Shown in pieces: positions 25,659 through 34,209 of a DNA stretch of 64,000 nucleotides (position 1 is the first letter of the stretch; each line of letters opens with the position of its first letter). Made by a program: the position numbers and the translations under genes. A model generated the notes under the pieces. That model saw only the letters and a program-made list of their open reading frames with translations. It searched no databases and was not told the origin of the DNA. The stretch is from Archangiaceae bacterium (lineage in GTDB: Bacteria > Myxococcota > Myxococcia > Myxococcales > Myxococcaceae). The stretch is taken from NCBI GenBank assembly GCA_016714225.1, contig JADJNS010000026.1:153967-217966 (forward strand). Reading direction: 5' to 3'.

Positions 25659-26363
25659 TCAGAGCGAGGTATTCAACTTCCCCTCACCCGAGGGGGGCAC
25701 GTCGACCGAGACCTTCTTTTCACCGCGCAGCGGGTGCCACAGGCGCAGCGGCCGCGCGCCCGGGCTGACCCCCTTCAAGGTGAAGTGGCCCTCGGCGTCG
25801 GTGATCGCCCACTGCTGGTGAGGCAGCACCATCACGTCGGCCCGCATCCACGGGTGGACGTCGCAGACCAGCTTCACCGGGCCTGCCGACTGGGGCAGGG
25901 CGCGCTCGATGACCTGCCCTTCAATGGGCATGCCGACGTTGAAGAGCTCCTGGGCGCGCACGTTGTGCATCAGCGGGTCCGAGTTCTTCACCTTGAGCTT
26001 GCCGCCCGTGTGGCCCACCACCACCGCAGGCTGGTAGGCGCAGCGCTGCTGATCGATGAGCGGGGTCGCGGCATCGCTCGGCGCGGTAGGAGCGGCGTCT
26101 TCGACCCACACCACCACGTTGGCGAGCGCGCGATCGGGGCCGATCTTCAGGGTCGGGTCGGGTGCGTGGTCGCCGCAGACCTTGCGCACGTTCTCGGGCA
26201 GCGCGATCGGGTCTGGGGCTGCGGCGTCGGTGCGAATGGTGCCCGAGATGGTGCTGGTGGAGTCGAGGCGGGGAGCGGGCAGAGCGGTGACGCCTTTGTC
26301 GCACGCCGCGATGATCCAAACGAACGCTACGAATTGCCGGTTGGATCGTGCGATACGTTTCAT
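25659..26363 (-). CDS. Cupredoxin-type lipoprotein
   Basis: A 234-residue lipoprotein (lipobox IIAACDKG). The C-terminal two-thirds form a cupredoxin-like domain with the four-residue copper site pattern: His in PLMHNVR, then Cys, His and Met in VCDVHPWMRADVMVL. Domains like this occur in methylamine-utilisation-type and azurin-like proteins. It may carry electrons to or from the haem proteins. It is divergent from the coiled-coil zinc-ribbon gene at 26398, 34 bp away. Confidence 0.75.
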   Translation of the reverse strand: MKRIARSNRQFVAFVWIIAACDKGVTALPAPRLDSTSTISGTIRTDAAAPDPIALPENVRKVCGDHAPDPTLKIGPDRALANVVVWVEDAAPTAPSDAATPLIDQQRCAYQPAVVVGHTGGKLKVKNSDPLMHNVRAQELFNVGMPIEGQVIERALPQSAGPVKLVCDVHPWMRADVMVLPHQQWAITDAEGHFTLKGVSPGARPLRLWHPLRGEKKVSVDVPPSGEGKLNTSL

Positions 26364-26397
26364 GTAGAAGCACGGCGCTTAGCGCACGGAGGAAGTT

Positions 26398-27123
26398 TTG
26401 CGGGAGAAACTGCAGTCGTTGGCCGCTCTCCAAAAAGTCGATTTGGAGATCGCCGCTTTCAAGAAGTCGGCGGAGACCTACCCCAAGCAGATTGCGGAGC
26501 TCGAGAAAGAGCTCGGGCTCGTTCGCAGCGCAGTCGAGGTCGAGCGGGGCAAGCTCGACGACATCGAGCGGCAGCGCTCGACGCTCGAGCAGACCATCAC
26601 CGAAGAGAAGGACAAGGTGAAGAAGTGGGAGGCGCGGCTCACCGAGCAGCGTTCGACCCGCGAGTACTCGGCGCTGGCGCGTGAAATCGACATCGCCAAG
26701 AAGAGCAACGTGACCATGGCCGAAGAGCTGGTCGAGCTCGGCAAGTCGCAGGGCACCCAGCGCGAGATGGTGAAGGCGAAAGACGCCGAGCTGGCGGCGC
26801 GCGCCGCTGCGCTGGCGGGCAAGATGGGCGAGCTTCGCGGCAAGCTGGCCGAGGCCGAAGCGGGAGTGCGCGGGCTGGAAGAGAAGCGCGCCGACGCGGC
26901 GAAGAACGTCGACGCCGCGCTGCTGCGCCGCTACGACACCGTTCGCAAGAAGCGCATGCCGGCGATGGTGCCGCTCGCTCCGCCGAACACGTGCACCGGC
27001 TGCCGCATGAACGTGCCGCCGCAGCTGTACAACACGCTCAAGACCAACCTCAGCTTCGACACCTGCCCGTCGTGCATGCGGATCATTCACGCGCCTGAGG
27101 CGATCGAAGCGCCGGCGAAGTAA
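26398..27123 (+). CDS. Coiled-coil protein with C4 zinc ribbon (DUF164-type)
   Basis: A 241-residue protein. Residues 1-180 form an antiparallel coiled coil (QKVDLEIAAFKKSAETYPK, REIDIAKKSNVTMAEEL). The last 50 residues contain a CTGC...CPSC zinc ribbon, with VPPQLYNTL between, as in the putative nucleic-acid-associated zf-RING_7/DUF164 family. The start codon is TTG (26398) after GGAGGAA. An RNase H-type gene follows after 5 bp, and this pairing is common in Proteobacteria. Confidence 0.8.
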   Translation: MREKLQSLAALQKVDLEIAAFKKSAETYPKQIAELEKELGLVRSAVEVERGKLDDIERQRSTLEQTITEEKDKVKKWEARLTEQRSTREYSALAREIDIAKKSNVTMAEELVELGKSQGTQREMVKAKDAELAARAAALAGKMGELRGKLAEAEAGVRGLEEKRADAAKNVDAALLRRYDTVRKKRMPAMVPLAPPNTCTGCRMNVPPQLYNTLKTNLSFDTCPSCMRIIHAPEAIEAPAK

Positions 27124-27128
27124 GCTCC

Positions 27129-27758
27129 GTGGCGATGCCGCGAGCGCTGAGACTGGCGAAGGTCACGCCCAAGGCGACCGGTGACGCAGAGGTGCTGCGC
27201 TTCATCGCTCGCCAGGAAGACCTGCAGGCCACCCTCGAGGCCTTTCCCGGGTTGGGGCGGGCACAGCTGCAGCGCCTGCTCGAGCGGGCGGCGACGAGCC
27301 TCGACTCGAACGGCAAGACGCTGGGCGCGCTGCCGAGGCTGTCGACTCCGGCGCCCGAGCGGGTGCGGGTGTACAGCGACGGCGCGGCGCGGGGGAACCC
27401 GGGCCTGTCGGGCGCGGGCGCGGTGCTGGTCGCCCCGTCGGGCCAGGTGGTCGATCGGCTGGGGAAATTTCTCGGCACCCAGACGAACAACTACGCCGAG
27501 TACATGGGCCTGCTGCTCGGGCTGCGCCGAGCGAAGGCCCTCGGAGCGCGCGAGGTCGAGGTCTACGCCGACAGCGAGCTGATGATTCGGCAGCTCGGCG
27601 GGCGGTACCAGGTGAAGTCGCTCAGCTTGAAGCCGCTGTACGACGAGGCGGTGCGGCTCTTGAACGACTTCTCGCGCGTGAAGCTGGTGCACGTGCCGCG
27701 AGAGATGAACAAGCAGGCCGATGAGATGAGCAACCGCGCGATCGACGAGCGGTTGTAG
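27129..27758 (+). CDS. RNase HI-family (reverse-transcriptase-like) protein
   Basis: A 209-residue protein. After an N-terminal helical extension of about 75 residues, an RNase H domain follows: VYSDGAARGNPG (first catalytic Asp), NNYAEYMGLLLGL (Glu), VYADSELMIRQL (Asp) and VPREMNKQADEMSNRA (final Asp). All four acidic residues are present. It is 5 bp after the zinc-ribbon gene, so likely co-transcribed. The N-terminal extension is not a known RNA-binding domain. Start GTG 27129 or ATG 27135. Confidence 0.82.
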   Translation: MAMPRALRLAKVTPKATGDAEVLRFIARQEDLQATLEAFPGLGRAQLQRLLERAATSLDSNGKTLGALPRLSTPAPERVRVYSDGAARGNPGLSGAGAVLVAPSGQVVDRLGKFLGTQTNNYAEYMGLLLGLRRAKALGAREVEVYADSELMIRQLGGRYQVKSLSLKPLYDEAVRLLNDFSRVKLVHVPREMNKQADEMSNRAIDERL

Positions 27759-27779
27759 AACCTGCGCGGTGGGTCTGCG

Positions 27780-28418
27780 TCAGGCGTGGTGAAGCCGTCG
27801 TTCCGGTGCGCCGCGCCCTGCGTTCTTCATCGCCAACGCGCCGAGCACCCCCAAGAGCAGGCCGCTGAGAATGAAGGCGACGTCCCACGCGAGCTGACCC
27901 GCGCCGGGGTGAACGTGGTGGAGGCCGTAGAGCTGGTGGTCGAAGACTCCTTCGATCGAGTTGAAGAGGCCCCACCCCCACATCAGCCCGGCGGCGAACT
28001 CGCGGCCGTCGAAAGCCACGCCCCGCTTGCCACAACGGAACAGCAGGCCCAGGCCGAGGGCGACGGCGAGCCACGTGGCCAGATGAAAGATGCCGTCGAA
28101 GATCATGTTGTACTTCATCGCGATGAGCTCGTCGGGCGGCACCTTGCTCGACATCATGTTGTGCCACTGAAGCAACTGATGCAGCACGATGCCGTCGACG
28201 AAGCCGCCCATGCCGAGCCCCACCACCATCGCGGCGGCCAGCAACGCGCGCTTTCGGCCCACGAGGGCGATCACCGCGAACATCAGCGCGAGCGGCACGA
28301 AGAGCATGCCGAGAAAGGGCAGCAGGTCGCCCAGGGCCTGGGCACGTGCTGCAACCTGGGTCGGGCAGTTGGGGCACGCGAGAACATTGAGCATGACCGT
28401 CGGCCGTTCATCGCTCAT
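27780..28418 (-). CDS. DUF2243 membrane protein
   Basis: A 212-residue protein with several hydrophobic helices. The DUF2243 hallmarks are GMGGFVDGIVLHQLLQWHNM and FDGIFHLATW, with histidines that could bind metal. It begins at ATG 28418 (MSDERPTVM); an in-frame TTG at 28430 adds four residues. An early CPNC motif (about 19-22) is unusual. Function unknown; transcription converges on the RNase H gene. Confidence 0.75.
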   Translation of the reverse strand: MSDERPTVMLNVLACPNCPTQVAARAQALGDLLPFLGMLFVPLALMFAVIALVGRKRALLAAAMVVGLGMGGFVDGIVLHQLLQWHNMMSSKVPPDELIAMKYNMIFDGIFHLATWLAVALGLGLLFRCGKRGVAFDGREFAAGLMWGWGLFNSIEGVFDHQLYGLHHVHPGAGQLAWDVAFILSGLLLGVLGALAMKNAGRGAPERRLHHA

Positions 28419-28582
28419 GCCGCATCGCAACCGACCGTGGAGAGGCCGCGTGGCTCATGCCATGGCACCTGCTGGTAGCGCGTTTCACTGCGTTTGCACC
28501 GAACCGGAAACCCCGAGGCTCATGACAGGCGCGAAGCGAGCAGCCTGGCCAGCCACACCCAGGTCGTGCGACTTTCAGGCAG

Positions 28583-28615
28583 GCGCCCGGTTACTCAACC
28601 GGTTGTGACGGGCGC
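28583..28615. repeat. Nested hairpin beside a gene relic
   Basis: GCGCCCG (28583-28589) pairs with CGGGCGC (28609-28615), and inside this an alternative stem CCGGTT (28588-28593)/AACCGG (28597-28602) is possible. The gap 28431-28715 has no intact gene. The structure directly precedes the decayed fragment at 28621. It may be a remnant of a recombination junction or a terminator. Confidence 0.3.
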
Positions 28616-28620
28616 ATCGG

Positions 28621-28692
28621 GTGGCGGTGCTCTCGGCGCCGCAGCTCGAGACGGCTGCCGCGCGCAAGGCCGCGTTCGACGAGCGGCTGTAG
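28621..28692 (+). pseudogene. Fragment of the gene at 34210 (relic)
   Basis: The 61 bases from 28621 match 34555-34615 of the intact gene with only four differences, encoding VAVLSAPQLETAAARKAAFD where the intact protein has VAVLSAPQFETAAARKAAID. The fragment then reads ERL and a stop at 28692. Nothing else of that gene is present. It is therefore a short decayed duplicate or the leftover of a rearrangement. Confidence 0.6.
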
Positions 28693-28715
28693 TTTGAGGG
28701 TCTACCGCGCGTCGC

Positions 28716-29120
28716 TCAGCGCCAGTGCACGCTGGCCGACGGCAGGTGCGCGGCGAGGGCGCGCTCGAGGGCGTCGAGGGCCGCGGCGCCGTCGGCCCAT
28801 TGCCGTCGGGCGATGGCCTGCTTGTACCCACTCCACGCGGCGGCCGCAGCCGGGTCGGGGCAGCGGCGGTGGTCGTGCGGATAGGCGTCGGCCGTGCTCA
28901 GCGCTTCGTCGGCTCGCCGCGCCAGCACCGCCCGCAGGGCCCGCAGGGCCGACTCGACGCCGATGGCGTTCGCCTGTTTCAGCGCGGTGCAGAGCGCACT
29001 GAAGCACGCGCTCTCGGGCAGGCCGCGCCCCCGTCGAAGCTCGGCGACGAGCGCGGTGTCGGACGCCAGCGCGCCCGCTTCGTTCATCGAGAGAAAAGAC
29101 GGCTTTTCGAAGTCGGACAT
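28716..29120 (-). CDS. Uncharacterised 134-aa protein
   Basis: The chain begins MSDFEKPSFLSMNEAGALAS and is helical throughout (CFSALCTALKQANAIGVES; the WSGYKQAIARRQWADGAAAL region). No signal peptide or known domain. It starts 3 bp downstream of the 29124-30197 gene, so they are probably co-transcribed and may act together, e.g. as effector and partner, but nothing in the sequence proves this. Confidence 0.5.
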   Translation of the reverse strand: MSDFEKPSFLSMNEAGALASDTALVAELRRGRGLPESACFSALCTALKQANAIGVESALRALRAVLARRADEALSTADAYPHDHRRCPDPAAAAAWSGYKQAIARRQWADGAAALDALERALAAHLPSASVHWR

Positions 29121-29123
29121 CGG

Positions 29124-30197
29124 TCAGGGCCTCTTGAGCCGTTGGGCTTGATACGCGGCCTGCTGCCGCTGCCCCGGGGTGTGCTCGCCCATGGGCCGTA
29201 CCCCGTGCCAGTCGGGCATGACGTGGGTTCGCTGGCCCTTTGCGTCGTACTTCGACCCGAGCATGAAGGCCTTGCCCAGGTCGGCGTACACCCGCTCTCG
29301 CGGCATCTGGCCAGAGGCGTCGAGGGCGAGCGTCACCTCGACCGCTACCGGGCCCGAATCGCACACCAGCTGCGCAAAGTCCCACGCGTGCTCGAGCTTG
29401 TCCCACGAGAAGGGTTCGCGGGTGCCGTCGGGTCGGGCGAAGAAGACCGAGCCGTCACCGGGGGGGCCGAGCTCTTTGCGCAGCCCAAGGTCGGCCGCGA
29501 AGCGCTTGAGCTGGGCAGTGGCCGCCTTCAGCGTGGCAGGCTCGGCGAAGTCGAAGCCGCTCTGTGCCCAGCGATAGCGGCCGATGCTCGAGGCCGTCAG
29601 CTCTTGATGGTCTACCCTCGCTTTTCGGCTCAGCGACTCGTTTGCCTCGAGTGCCTGGTCGACCAGGCCCTTGGCCTTGGGTGAGCGCTGGTCGATGGCT
29701 ACCGCCACCAGCTCGTTCACCCGCTGGCCTTCGCCGTTCGGCACGAAGCGGTCGACGATGTAGCCCAGCGGGCGGTGCGGCTTGCCCTTCTCGGTGAACA
29801 CCCCCACCGCGACCACGCCGTCGCCGTAGCTGGGCAGGGTCATGAAGTTCTGCGGCAACAGCTCGGCGTCGGGGTGTGAGCCCCCGTACGCCCTGCACAC
29901 GCTCTCTTCGGTGGTGTCGCCGCCGAACGTCGTCTTCAGGGCCTGGTCTGGCGGCACCGCCAGCGTGGTGCCCTCGAAGATCGCCGACTCGAGATACTGT
30001 GGCCCCAGCGAGCCCTGGGTCTTCATCATCTCGAACAGCGCGAGCGCCTTGCTCTCGCGGGCGTCGGCGTATGACGGGGGCTTCTCGAGCGGCGAGGGCC
30101 GTGACCCTGTCGCCTTCTTCGGCTTCTTGGGCGCAGCGGCAGCCGGGCGAGAACGTGCCGAGTGATTCACCCGAGCTCCCGCACGACTGACGGCCAT
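29124..30197 (-). CDS. Uncharacterised 357-aa protein
   Basis: A basic, disordered N-terminus (about 1-50, rich in Ala, Pro and Lys) precedes a folded domain. Recognisable pieces are YGDGVVAVGVFTEKGK, RVNELVAVAIDQ, IGRYRWAQSGFDF and a C-terminal HVMPDWHGVRPMGEH. The middle is loosely reminiscent of GNAT acyltransferases, and WAQSGFDF-like motifs occur in several unrelated unknown families, so no function is assigned. No signal peptide. It is the upstream member of a two-gene unit. Confidence 0.5.
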   Translation of the reverse strand: MAVSRAGARVNHSARSRPAAAAPKKPKKATGSRPSPLEKPPSYADARESKALALFEMMKTQGSLGPQYLESAIFEGTTLAVPPDQALKTTFGGDTTEESVCRAYGGSHPDAELLPQNFMTLPSYGDGVVAVGVFTEKGKPHRPLGYIVDRFVPNGEGQRVNELVAVAIDQRSPKAKGLVDQALEANESLSRKARVDHQELTASSIGRYRWAQSGFDFAEPATLKAATAQLKRFAADLGLRKELGPPGDGSVFFARPDGTREPFSWDKLEHAWDFAQLVCDSGPVAVEVTLALDASGQMPRERVYADLGKAFMLGSKYDAKGQRTHVMPDWHGVRPMGEHTPGQRQQAAYQAQRLKRP

Positions 30198-30378
30198 GAC
30201 CGCACCCTACCGGCAACGGCTGCTCCGCGCGCTTCAGGGCGAGGCGGCCGTCGCTCCACCGAGTCAATGGTGGCCGCGGTCGTTGGCTGCTCGGCGTTCG
30301 ACGTCACCTGGGCTTGAAGGGTAAAGGTCGATGAATGGCCACATCTCCCGGCACTTCGGCGCGCGGTCGTAGGCGGTC

Positions 30379-31290
30379 GTGGCGGCGATGAAGTCGTTTC
30401 CCGAGCTGCGGCTCACCTACGGGCTCACTCCGCCGAAGGCGACTACGGCGGTCGAGCGCCAGCGGGAGATCGCGGCGCTGCAGACCGCCCGCGTCAATGC
30501 GCTCGGCGTCGATGCGCTCGTCGTGTACGACCTGCAAGACGAGTCGTCGCGCACGGCCCTCGCGCGGCCGTTTCCCTTCATCGAGACCGTCGACCCGGCC
30601 GACTATGCCGCTGACCATCTGCGCGGGGTCACGGTGCCGAAGGTCGTCTACCAGTCGGTGAGCCGCCGCGACGTGCCGGCCCTGCGCCGGTCGCTGCAGG
30701 CGATTCAGGCGCGCGGCCACGCGGTGGTGCTGGTCGGCGCGCCTTCGAAAGAGGGCGTCTCGGCCACGACGCTGAGCGAGGCGTACGCGCTGCGCAGCGC
30801 CGAGGCCCGCCAGCTACCGCTCGGTGGCATCGTGATCGCCGAGCGCCACGAGGCGCGCGGCAACGAGGTCGACCGCATGCTGACGAAGCTCGCGCAGGGG
30901 TGCTCGTTCTTCATCAGCCAGACGGTCTACGCCGTGACGAGCACCAAGAACCTGCTCAGCGACCTGCACCATCGCTGCATGCGCGACGGCATCGCCGTGC
31001 CGCCGGTGCTGGTGACCTTGAGCCCGTGCGGCTCGCTCAAGACCCTCGAGTTCATGCGCTGGCTCGGAGTCTCGGTGCCCCGCTGGCTCGAGAACGACCT
31101 GAAGCACAGCGCCGACATTCTCCAGTCGTCCGTGCGGGTGTCGGTCAATCTGTTCGAGGAGCTCTGGTCGTACGCGAGCGACAAGGGCATTCGGCTCGGG
31201 GCCAACGTCGAGAGCGTCTCGCTCGGCAAGGCCGAGATCGACGCGTCGGTCGAGATGACGAAACAGGTGCAGCGCATACTTCGTCGCTGA
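30379..31290 (+). CDS. Methylenetetrahydrofolate reductase-like TIM-barrel protein
   Basis: A 303-residue protein (GTG 30379, or ATG 30388 giving MKSFPELRLTYGLTPPK). The order of elements, DALVVYDLQDESSRT, VVYQSVSRRD, VVLVGAPSKEG, GIVIAERHEARGNE, CSFFISQTVYAVTST and a late PRWLENDL, follows the MTHFR/MetF FAD-binding barrel. Some substrate-site residues differ, so a role outside folate metabolism is possible. No metE/metH gene is near. The 181 bases before it hold no evident feature. Confidence 0.7.
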   Translation: MAAMKSFPELRLTYGLTPPKATTAVERQREIAALQTARVNALGVDALVVYDLQDESSRTALARPFPFIETVDPADYAADHLRGVTVPKVVYQSVSRRDVPALRRSLQAIQARGHAVVLVGAPSKEGVSATTLSEAYALRSAEARQLPLGGIVIAERHEARGNEVDRMLTKLAQGCSFFISQTVYAVTSTKNLLSDLHHRCMRDGIAVPPVLVTLSPCGSLKTLEFMRWLGVSVPRWLENDLKHSADILQSSVRVSVNLFEELWSYASDKGIRLGANVESVSLGKAEIDASVEMTKQVQRILRR

Positions 31291-31442
31291 GCGCTTCGGC
31301 CCTTCACTTCGAAATAGGGGCCCGACCCCACCCCGACCCCGAATGCGAACGCGGCGATTCGCTGCGCACCGCGTCACTCACCCTTGTCGGGCTCACGCCT
31401 TCGCGGGCCGCTTACGGCCCCTCGACGTCGTGGTCAACGCCC

Positions 31443-31847
31443 TCAGGGCTGCTGGTTCTTGGGGTCCCAGGCCTTGGGCTCCCACAGCTCGAGCTTGTTG
31501 CCCTCGGGGTCGAGCACCCAGGCGAACTTGCCATTCTCGTGCGACTCGGGGCCCTTGAGCACTTCGATGCCGGCGGCCTTCAGCTGCGCCAGGAGCGCGG
31601 TGAGATCATCGACCCGGTAGTTGATCATGAAGCGCGCGCTGCTCGGCCCAAACCACTTGCTGTCCTTCTCGGCCACGTTCCACACGGTGAGGCCTTTGTC
31701 GTTCGCGGTGTCGTCGGGCCACCGCAGCACCGCGCCGCCCCAGTCTTCGAGGGCGATGCCGAGGTGCTTCTGGTACCAGGCCGACAGCGCTTTGTGGTCC
31801 TGGTTGGAGAGGAAGAACACGCCGCCGATGCCGGTCACTTTCGCCAT
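31443..31847 (-). CDS. VOC (glyoxalase/bleomycin-resistance-fold) protein
   Basis: A 134-residue single vicinal-oxygen-chelate domain: MAKVTGIGGVFFLSNQDH, WYQKHLGIALEDWGGA, RFMINYRVDDLTAL and WVLDPEGNKLELWEP are the repeated beta-alpha modules. The metal ligands are not all obvious (one Glu in LELWEP), so no reaction is assigned. ATG 31847 is the family-like start; the open frame extends another 12 codons upstream without support. Confidence 0.8.
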   Translation of the reverse strand: MAKVTGIGGVFFLSNQDHKALSAWYQKHLGIALEDWGGAVLRWPDDTANDKGLTVWNVAEKDSKWFGPSSARFMINYRVDDLTALLAQLKAAGIEVLKGPESHENGKFAWVLDPEGNKLELWEPKAWDPKNQQP

Positions 31848-31898
31848 GCGCCGCGCGTAGCCCACCCGGGCGAGACGGGCCACCTCGAGAAGCTGCCG

Positions 31899-32339
31899 TC
31901 AGCGCGTGCCGTGCACCGCGTAGCGCGCGGAGCACTCGGGCATGTCGACCGACCACGTGCCGCTGAGGGCTCCGGCGTCGTCTTCCTGCAGCGCCCACTG
32001 CTCGCGCCCCGACCCTCCCGTCGCGGTGCGCGCGACACCGAACCAGACGTTGCACCCGCCGTCGCCACCCCCGGTGTCGGCGCCGTTCAGGCAGACGGCG
32101 TCGCCGTACAGGCTGAGCGTGAGCGGAGCAGCCGTGGGAGCACACGCGACGCCTGCATCGCCCTCGGTGAGCGCGTAGTCGACGTTCCAACTCCCACCGA
32201 AGTCGCAGAGGGTTTTGACGCAGGCCCGCTGCACGTACGGCTCGCTGCCAGCGCAGGCGGCCCACCCCAGCGCGAGGGCGATGAGCGAGAGCAGGGCGAG
32301 CAGCGGGTGAGGCAGTCGGCGAGGCACTGGCGCAGCCAT
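31899..32339 (-). CDS. Uncharacterised lipoprotein, 146 aa
   Basis: The signal (MAAPVPRRLPHPLLALLSLI) ends in a lipobox GWAACAGS. The mature part has six cysteines (RACVKTLCDFGGSW, VACAPT, AVCLNG, GGCNVWFG, PECSARY) and looks like a small beta-sandwich (SGTWSVDMPECSARYAVHG). No family is recognised. It is divergent from the amidase gene at 32413. Confidence 0.65.
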   Translation of the reverse strand: MAAPVPRRLPHPLLALLSLIALALGWAACAGSEPYVQRACVKTLCDFGGSWNVDYALTEGDAGVACAPTAAPLTLSLYGDAVCLNGADTGGGDGGCNVWFGVARTATGGSGREQWALQEDDAGALSGTWSVDMPECSARYAVHGTR

Positions 32340-32412
32340 GTCAGATCTTCGCCTCTCACACCAATGACCTCGGTGCGGCGCGGCCGCGGGGTTTCGCGTA
32401 CAAGCGCCGCAC

Positions 32413-33816
32413 ATGAGCCCGTGGGAGCTGGCGGCGTGGGACGCGGTCGAGACCGCGCAGCGCATCGCGCGCAAAGAGGTCACCGCGCTCGAGGTGGTCG
32501 AGGCGGCGCTGGCGCGCGCGGCCGACTGCGAGGGGCTCAACGCGATCGTCACCCAGACCTCGGTGGCGGCGCGCGCGGCGGCCCAGACCGCGTCGGGCCC
32601 GCTCGCCGGCGTGCCGACCTATGTGAAAGACCTGGTGCCGGTCGAGGGCGTGCGCATCGCGTGGGGCAGCGCGGCGACCGGCGAGCTCGTCGCCACCAAG
32701 AGCGACCCGTTGGTCGGCGTGCTCCAGCGGTGCGGCCTGGTGAGCCTCGGCAAGAGCGCTACGCCCGAGCTGGGCCTCACCGGCACCACCGAGCCGCTGG
32801 CGTTCGGCGCGTGTCACAACCCGTGGAGCCCGGCCCACACCCCGGGCGGGTCGTCGGGTGGGGCCGCGGCGCTGGTGGCCTCGGGCGTGGTGCCGATCGC
32901 TCAGGGCAGCGACGGCGGCGGCTCGATTCGAATTCCCGCCTCGTGCTGCGGGCTGGTGGGCCTCAAGCCGACCCGCGGCCGGCTCGACATGACCGGGTCG
33001 AACCTGCTGATCGTGAACATCGCGGTCAACGGCGTGCTGACCCGCACGGTGCGCGACACGGTCGCGTTCTGGCGCGCGGTCGAGGCGCAGGGAGTGGGGA
33101 AGAGGCTCGCCCCGATCGGCGAGCCGAAGCCTGCGCCCGAGAAGCGGCTGCGCGTGCTGGCGTTCTCCGATGCTCCCAACGGCCGCCCGGTGCACGACGA
33201 GGTGAAGGCGGCGGTCGCCGCGACGGTGAAGCTGCTGCGCGAGCTGGGGCACGAGGTGCGCGAAGAGAAGTGCCCGATACCCTCTCGGGTGGTCGACGAC
33301 TTCGTGAGCCTGTGGTCGTACGTGGCGTGGGTGCAGACGACCGGGGCCCGCGTCGCGATGGGCACCTCGCTGCGGGCCGAGGCGCTCGAGCCGTTCACCC
33401 GCGGCTTCGTGAAGCACTTCGCCGACGAGAAGCTGCGCTCGGTGCGCGAGGCGTGGCGCCTGCGCGGGTGGGCGCGCGACTACGCGAAGCTGTTCTCCGA
33501 CGTCGAGGTGCTGGTGTCTCCGACCTGCGCACTGCCTCCGCCCGCGCTCGGCTGGCTCTCGACCGCCGAGCCGTTCGAGGTGGGGCTCGATCGGCTGCTC
33601 TCGTTCATCCCCTTCACCGGTGCGTTCAACGCGGCCGGCGCGCCGGCGGTGTCGCTGCCGCTGGGCACCTCGCGCGAGGGGCTGCCCATCGGCGTGCACT
33701 TCGCGGCTGCCGCAGGGCGCGAGCAGCTGCTGCTCGAGCTGGCTGCCGAGCTCGAGGGCGCGCGCCGGTGGAAGGTGCTCGCTCCACGCCACGCGGCCAG
33801 CGACAACGCCACCTGA
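32413..33816 (+). CDS. Amidase-signature enzyme
   Basis: A 467-residue amidase with the Ser-cisSer-Lys triad elements: GVPTYVKDLVPVEG (Lys), HTPGGSSGGAAALVASG and QGSDGGGSIRIPAS (nucleophile loop), followed by GLVGLKPTRGR. The family hydrolyses amide bonds, including in GatA, but GatB/C genes are absent here and the length fits a general amidase. Alone, between two lipoprotein genes. Confidence 0.9.
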   Translation: MSPWELAAWDAVETAQRIARKEVTALEVVEAALARAADCEGLNAIVTQTSVAARAAAQTASGPLAGVPTYVKDLVPVEGVRIAWGSAATGELVATKSDPLVGVLQRCGLVSLGKSATPELGLTGTTEPLAFGACHNPWSPAHTPGGSSGGAAALVASGVVPIAQGSDGGGSIRIPASCCGLVGLKPTRGRLDMTGSNLLIVNIAVNGVLTRTVRDTVAFWRAVEAQGVGKRLAPIGEPKPAPEKRLRVLAFSDAPNGRPVHDEVKAAVAATVKLLRELGHEVREEKCPIPSRVVDDFVSLWSYVAWVQTTGARVAMGTSLRAEALEPFTRGFVKHFADEKLRSVREAWRLRGWARDYAKLFSDVEVLVSPTCALPPPALGWLSTAEPFEVGLDRLLSFIPFTGAFNAAGAPAVSLPLGTSREGLPIGVHFAAAAGREQLLLELAAELEGARRWKVLAPRHAASDNAT

Positions 33817-33925
33817 GCGGTGACGAATCTCCGTGGCCAGATCGGCTTCTCGCCTCTCCACGGTCGGCCAACTTCGCGTTACTGCGCCGCTTCTCGAAGG
33901 CACGTCGATTGCTCAACCTGGTGAC

Positions 33926-34150
33926 ATGAGCCAACTGCGATGCGTGGTGGGTCTGCTGTTTCTCTCTCTGGGTTGCGGCGCTCCGCTGGCGTGCCCTCCC
34001 GACCAGGTCAGTCGAACCGTCTGTCTCGAGTGTGGCCCCGCTGACGGCTGCGTTCGCAGCGGCACCGTCTGCGCGAAGCTCTGCAGCGCGGGCTGCGCGA
34101 GCAACGAGAGCTGCGTCGACGGTGCGTGCGTGCAGGTTCGCTGCCTGTAG
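33926..34150 (+). CDS. Small Cys-rich lipoprotein, 74 aa
   Basis: MSQLRCVVGLLFLSLGCGAP gives a lipoprotein signal (lipobox SLGCG). The mature 57 residues contain about ten cysteines (CLECGP, DGCVRSGTVCAKLCSAGC, ESCVDGACVQVRC), a disulphide-rich module like those in the larger protein at 57034. Such surface lipoproteins are frequent in myxobacteria; function unknown. Confidence 0.6.
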   Translation: MSQLRCVVGLLFLSLGCGAPLACPPDQVSRTVCLECGPADGCVRSGTVCAKLCSAGCASNESCVDGACVQVRCL

Positions 34151-34209
34151 CCCTCTCGAGTGTCAGGGGGCGCCGCTACTGTGCGCCCCGGCACGACGAA
34201 GGGGGCCAC

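Noticed and set aside
30900..33929. 1009-codon plus-strand frame
   Set aside because: Crosses the VOC and lipoprotein genes and overlaps the amidase in another frame; no domain.
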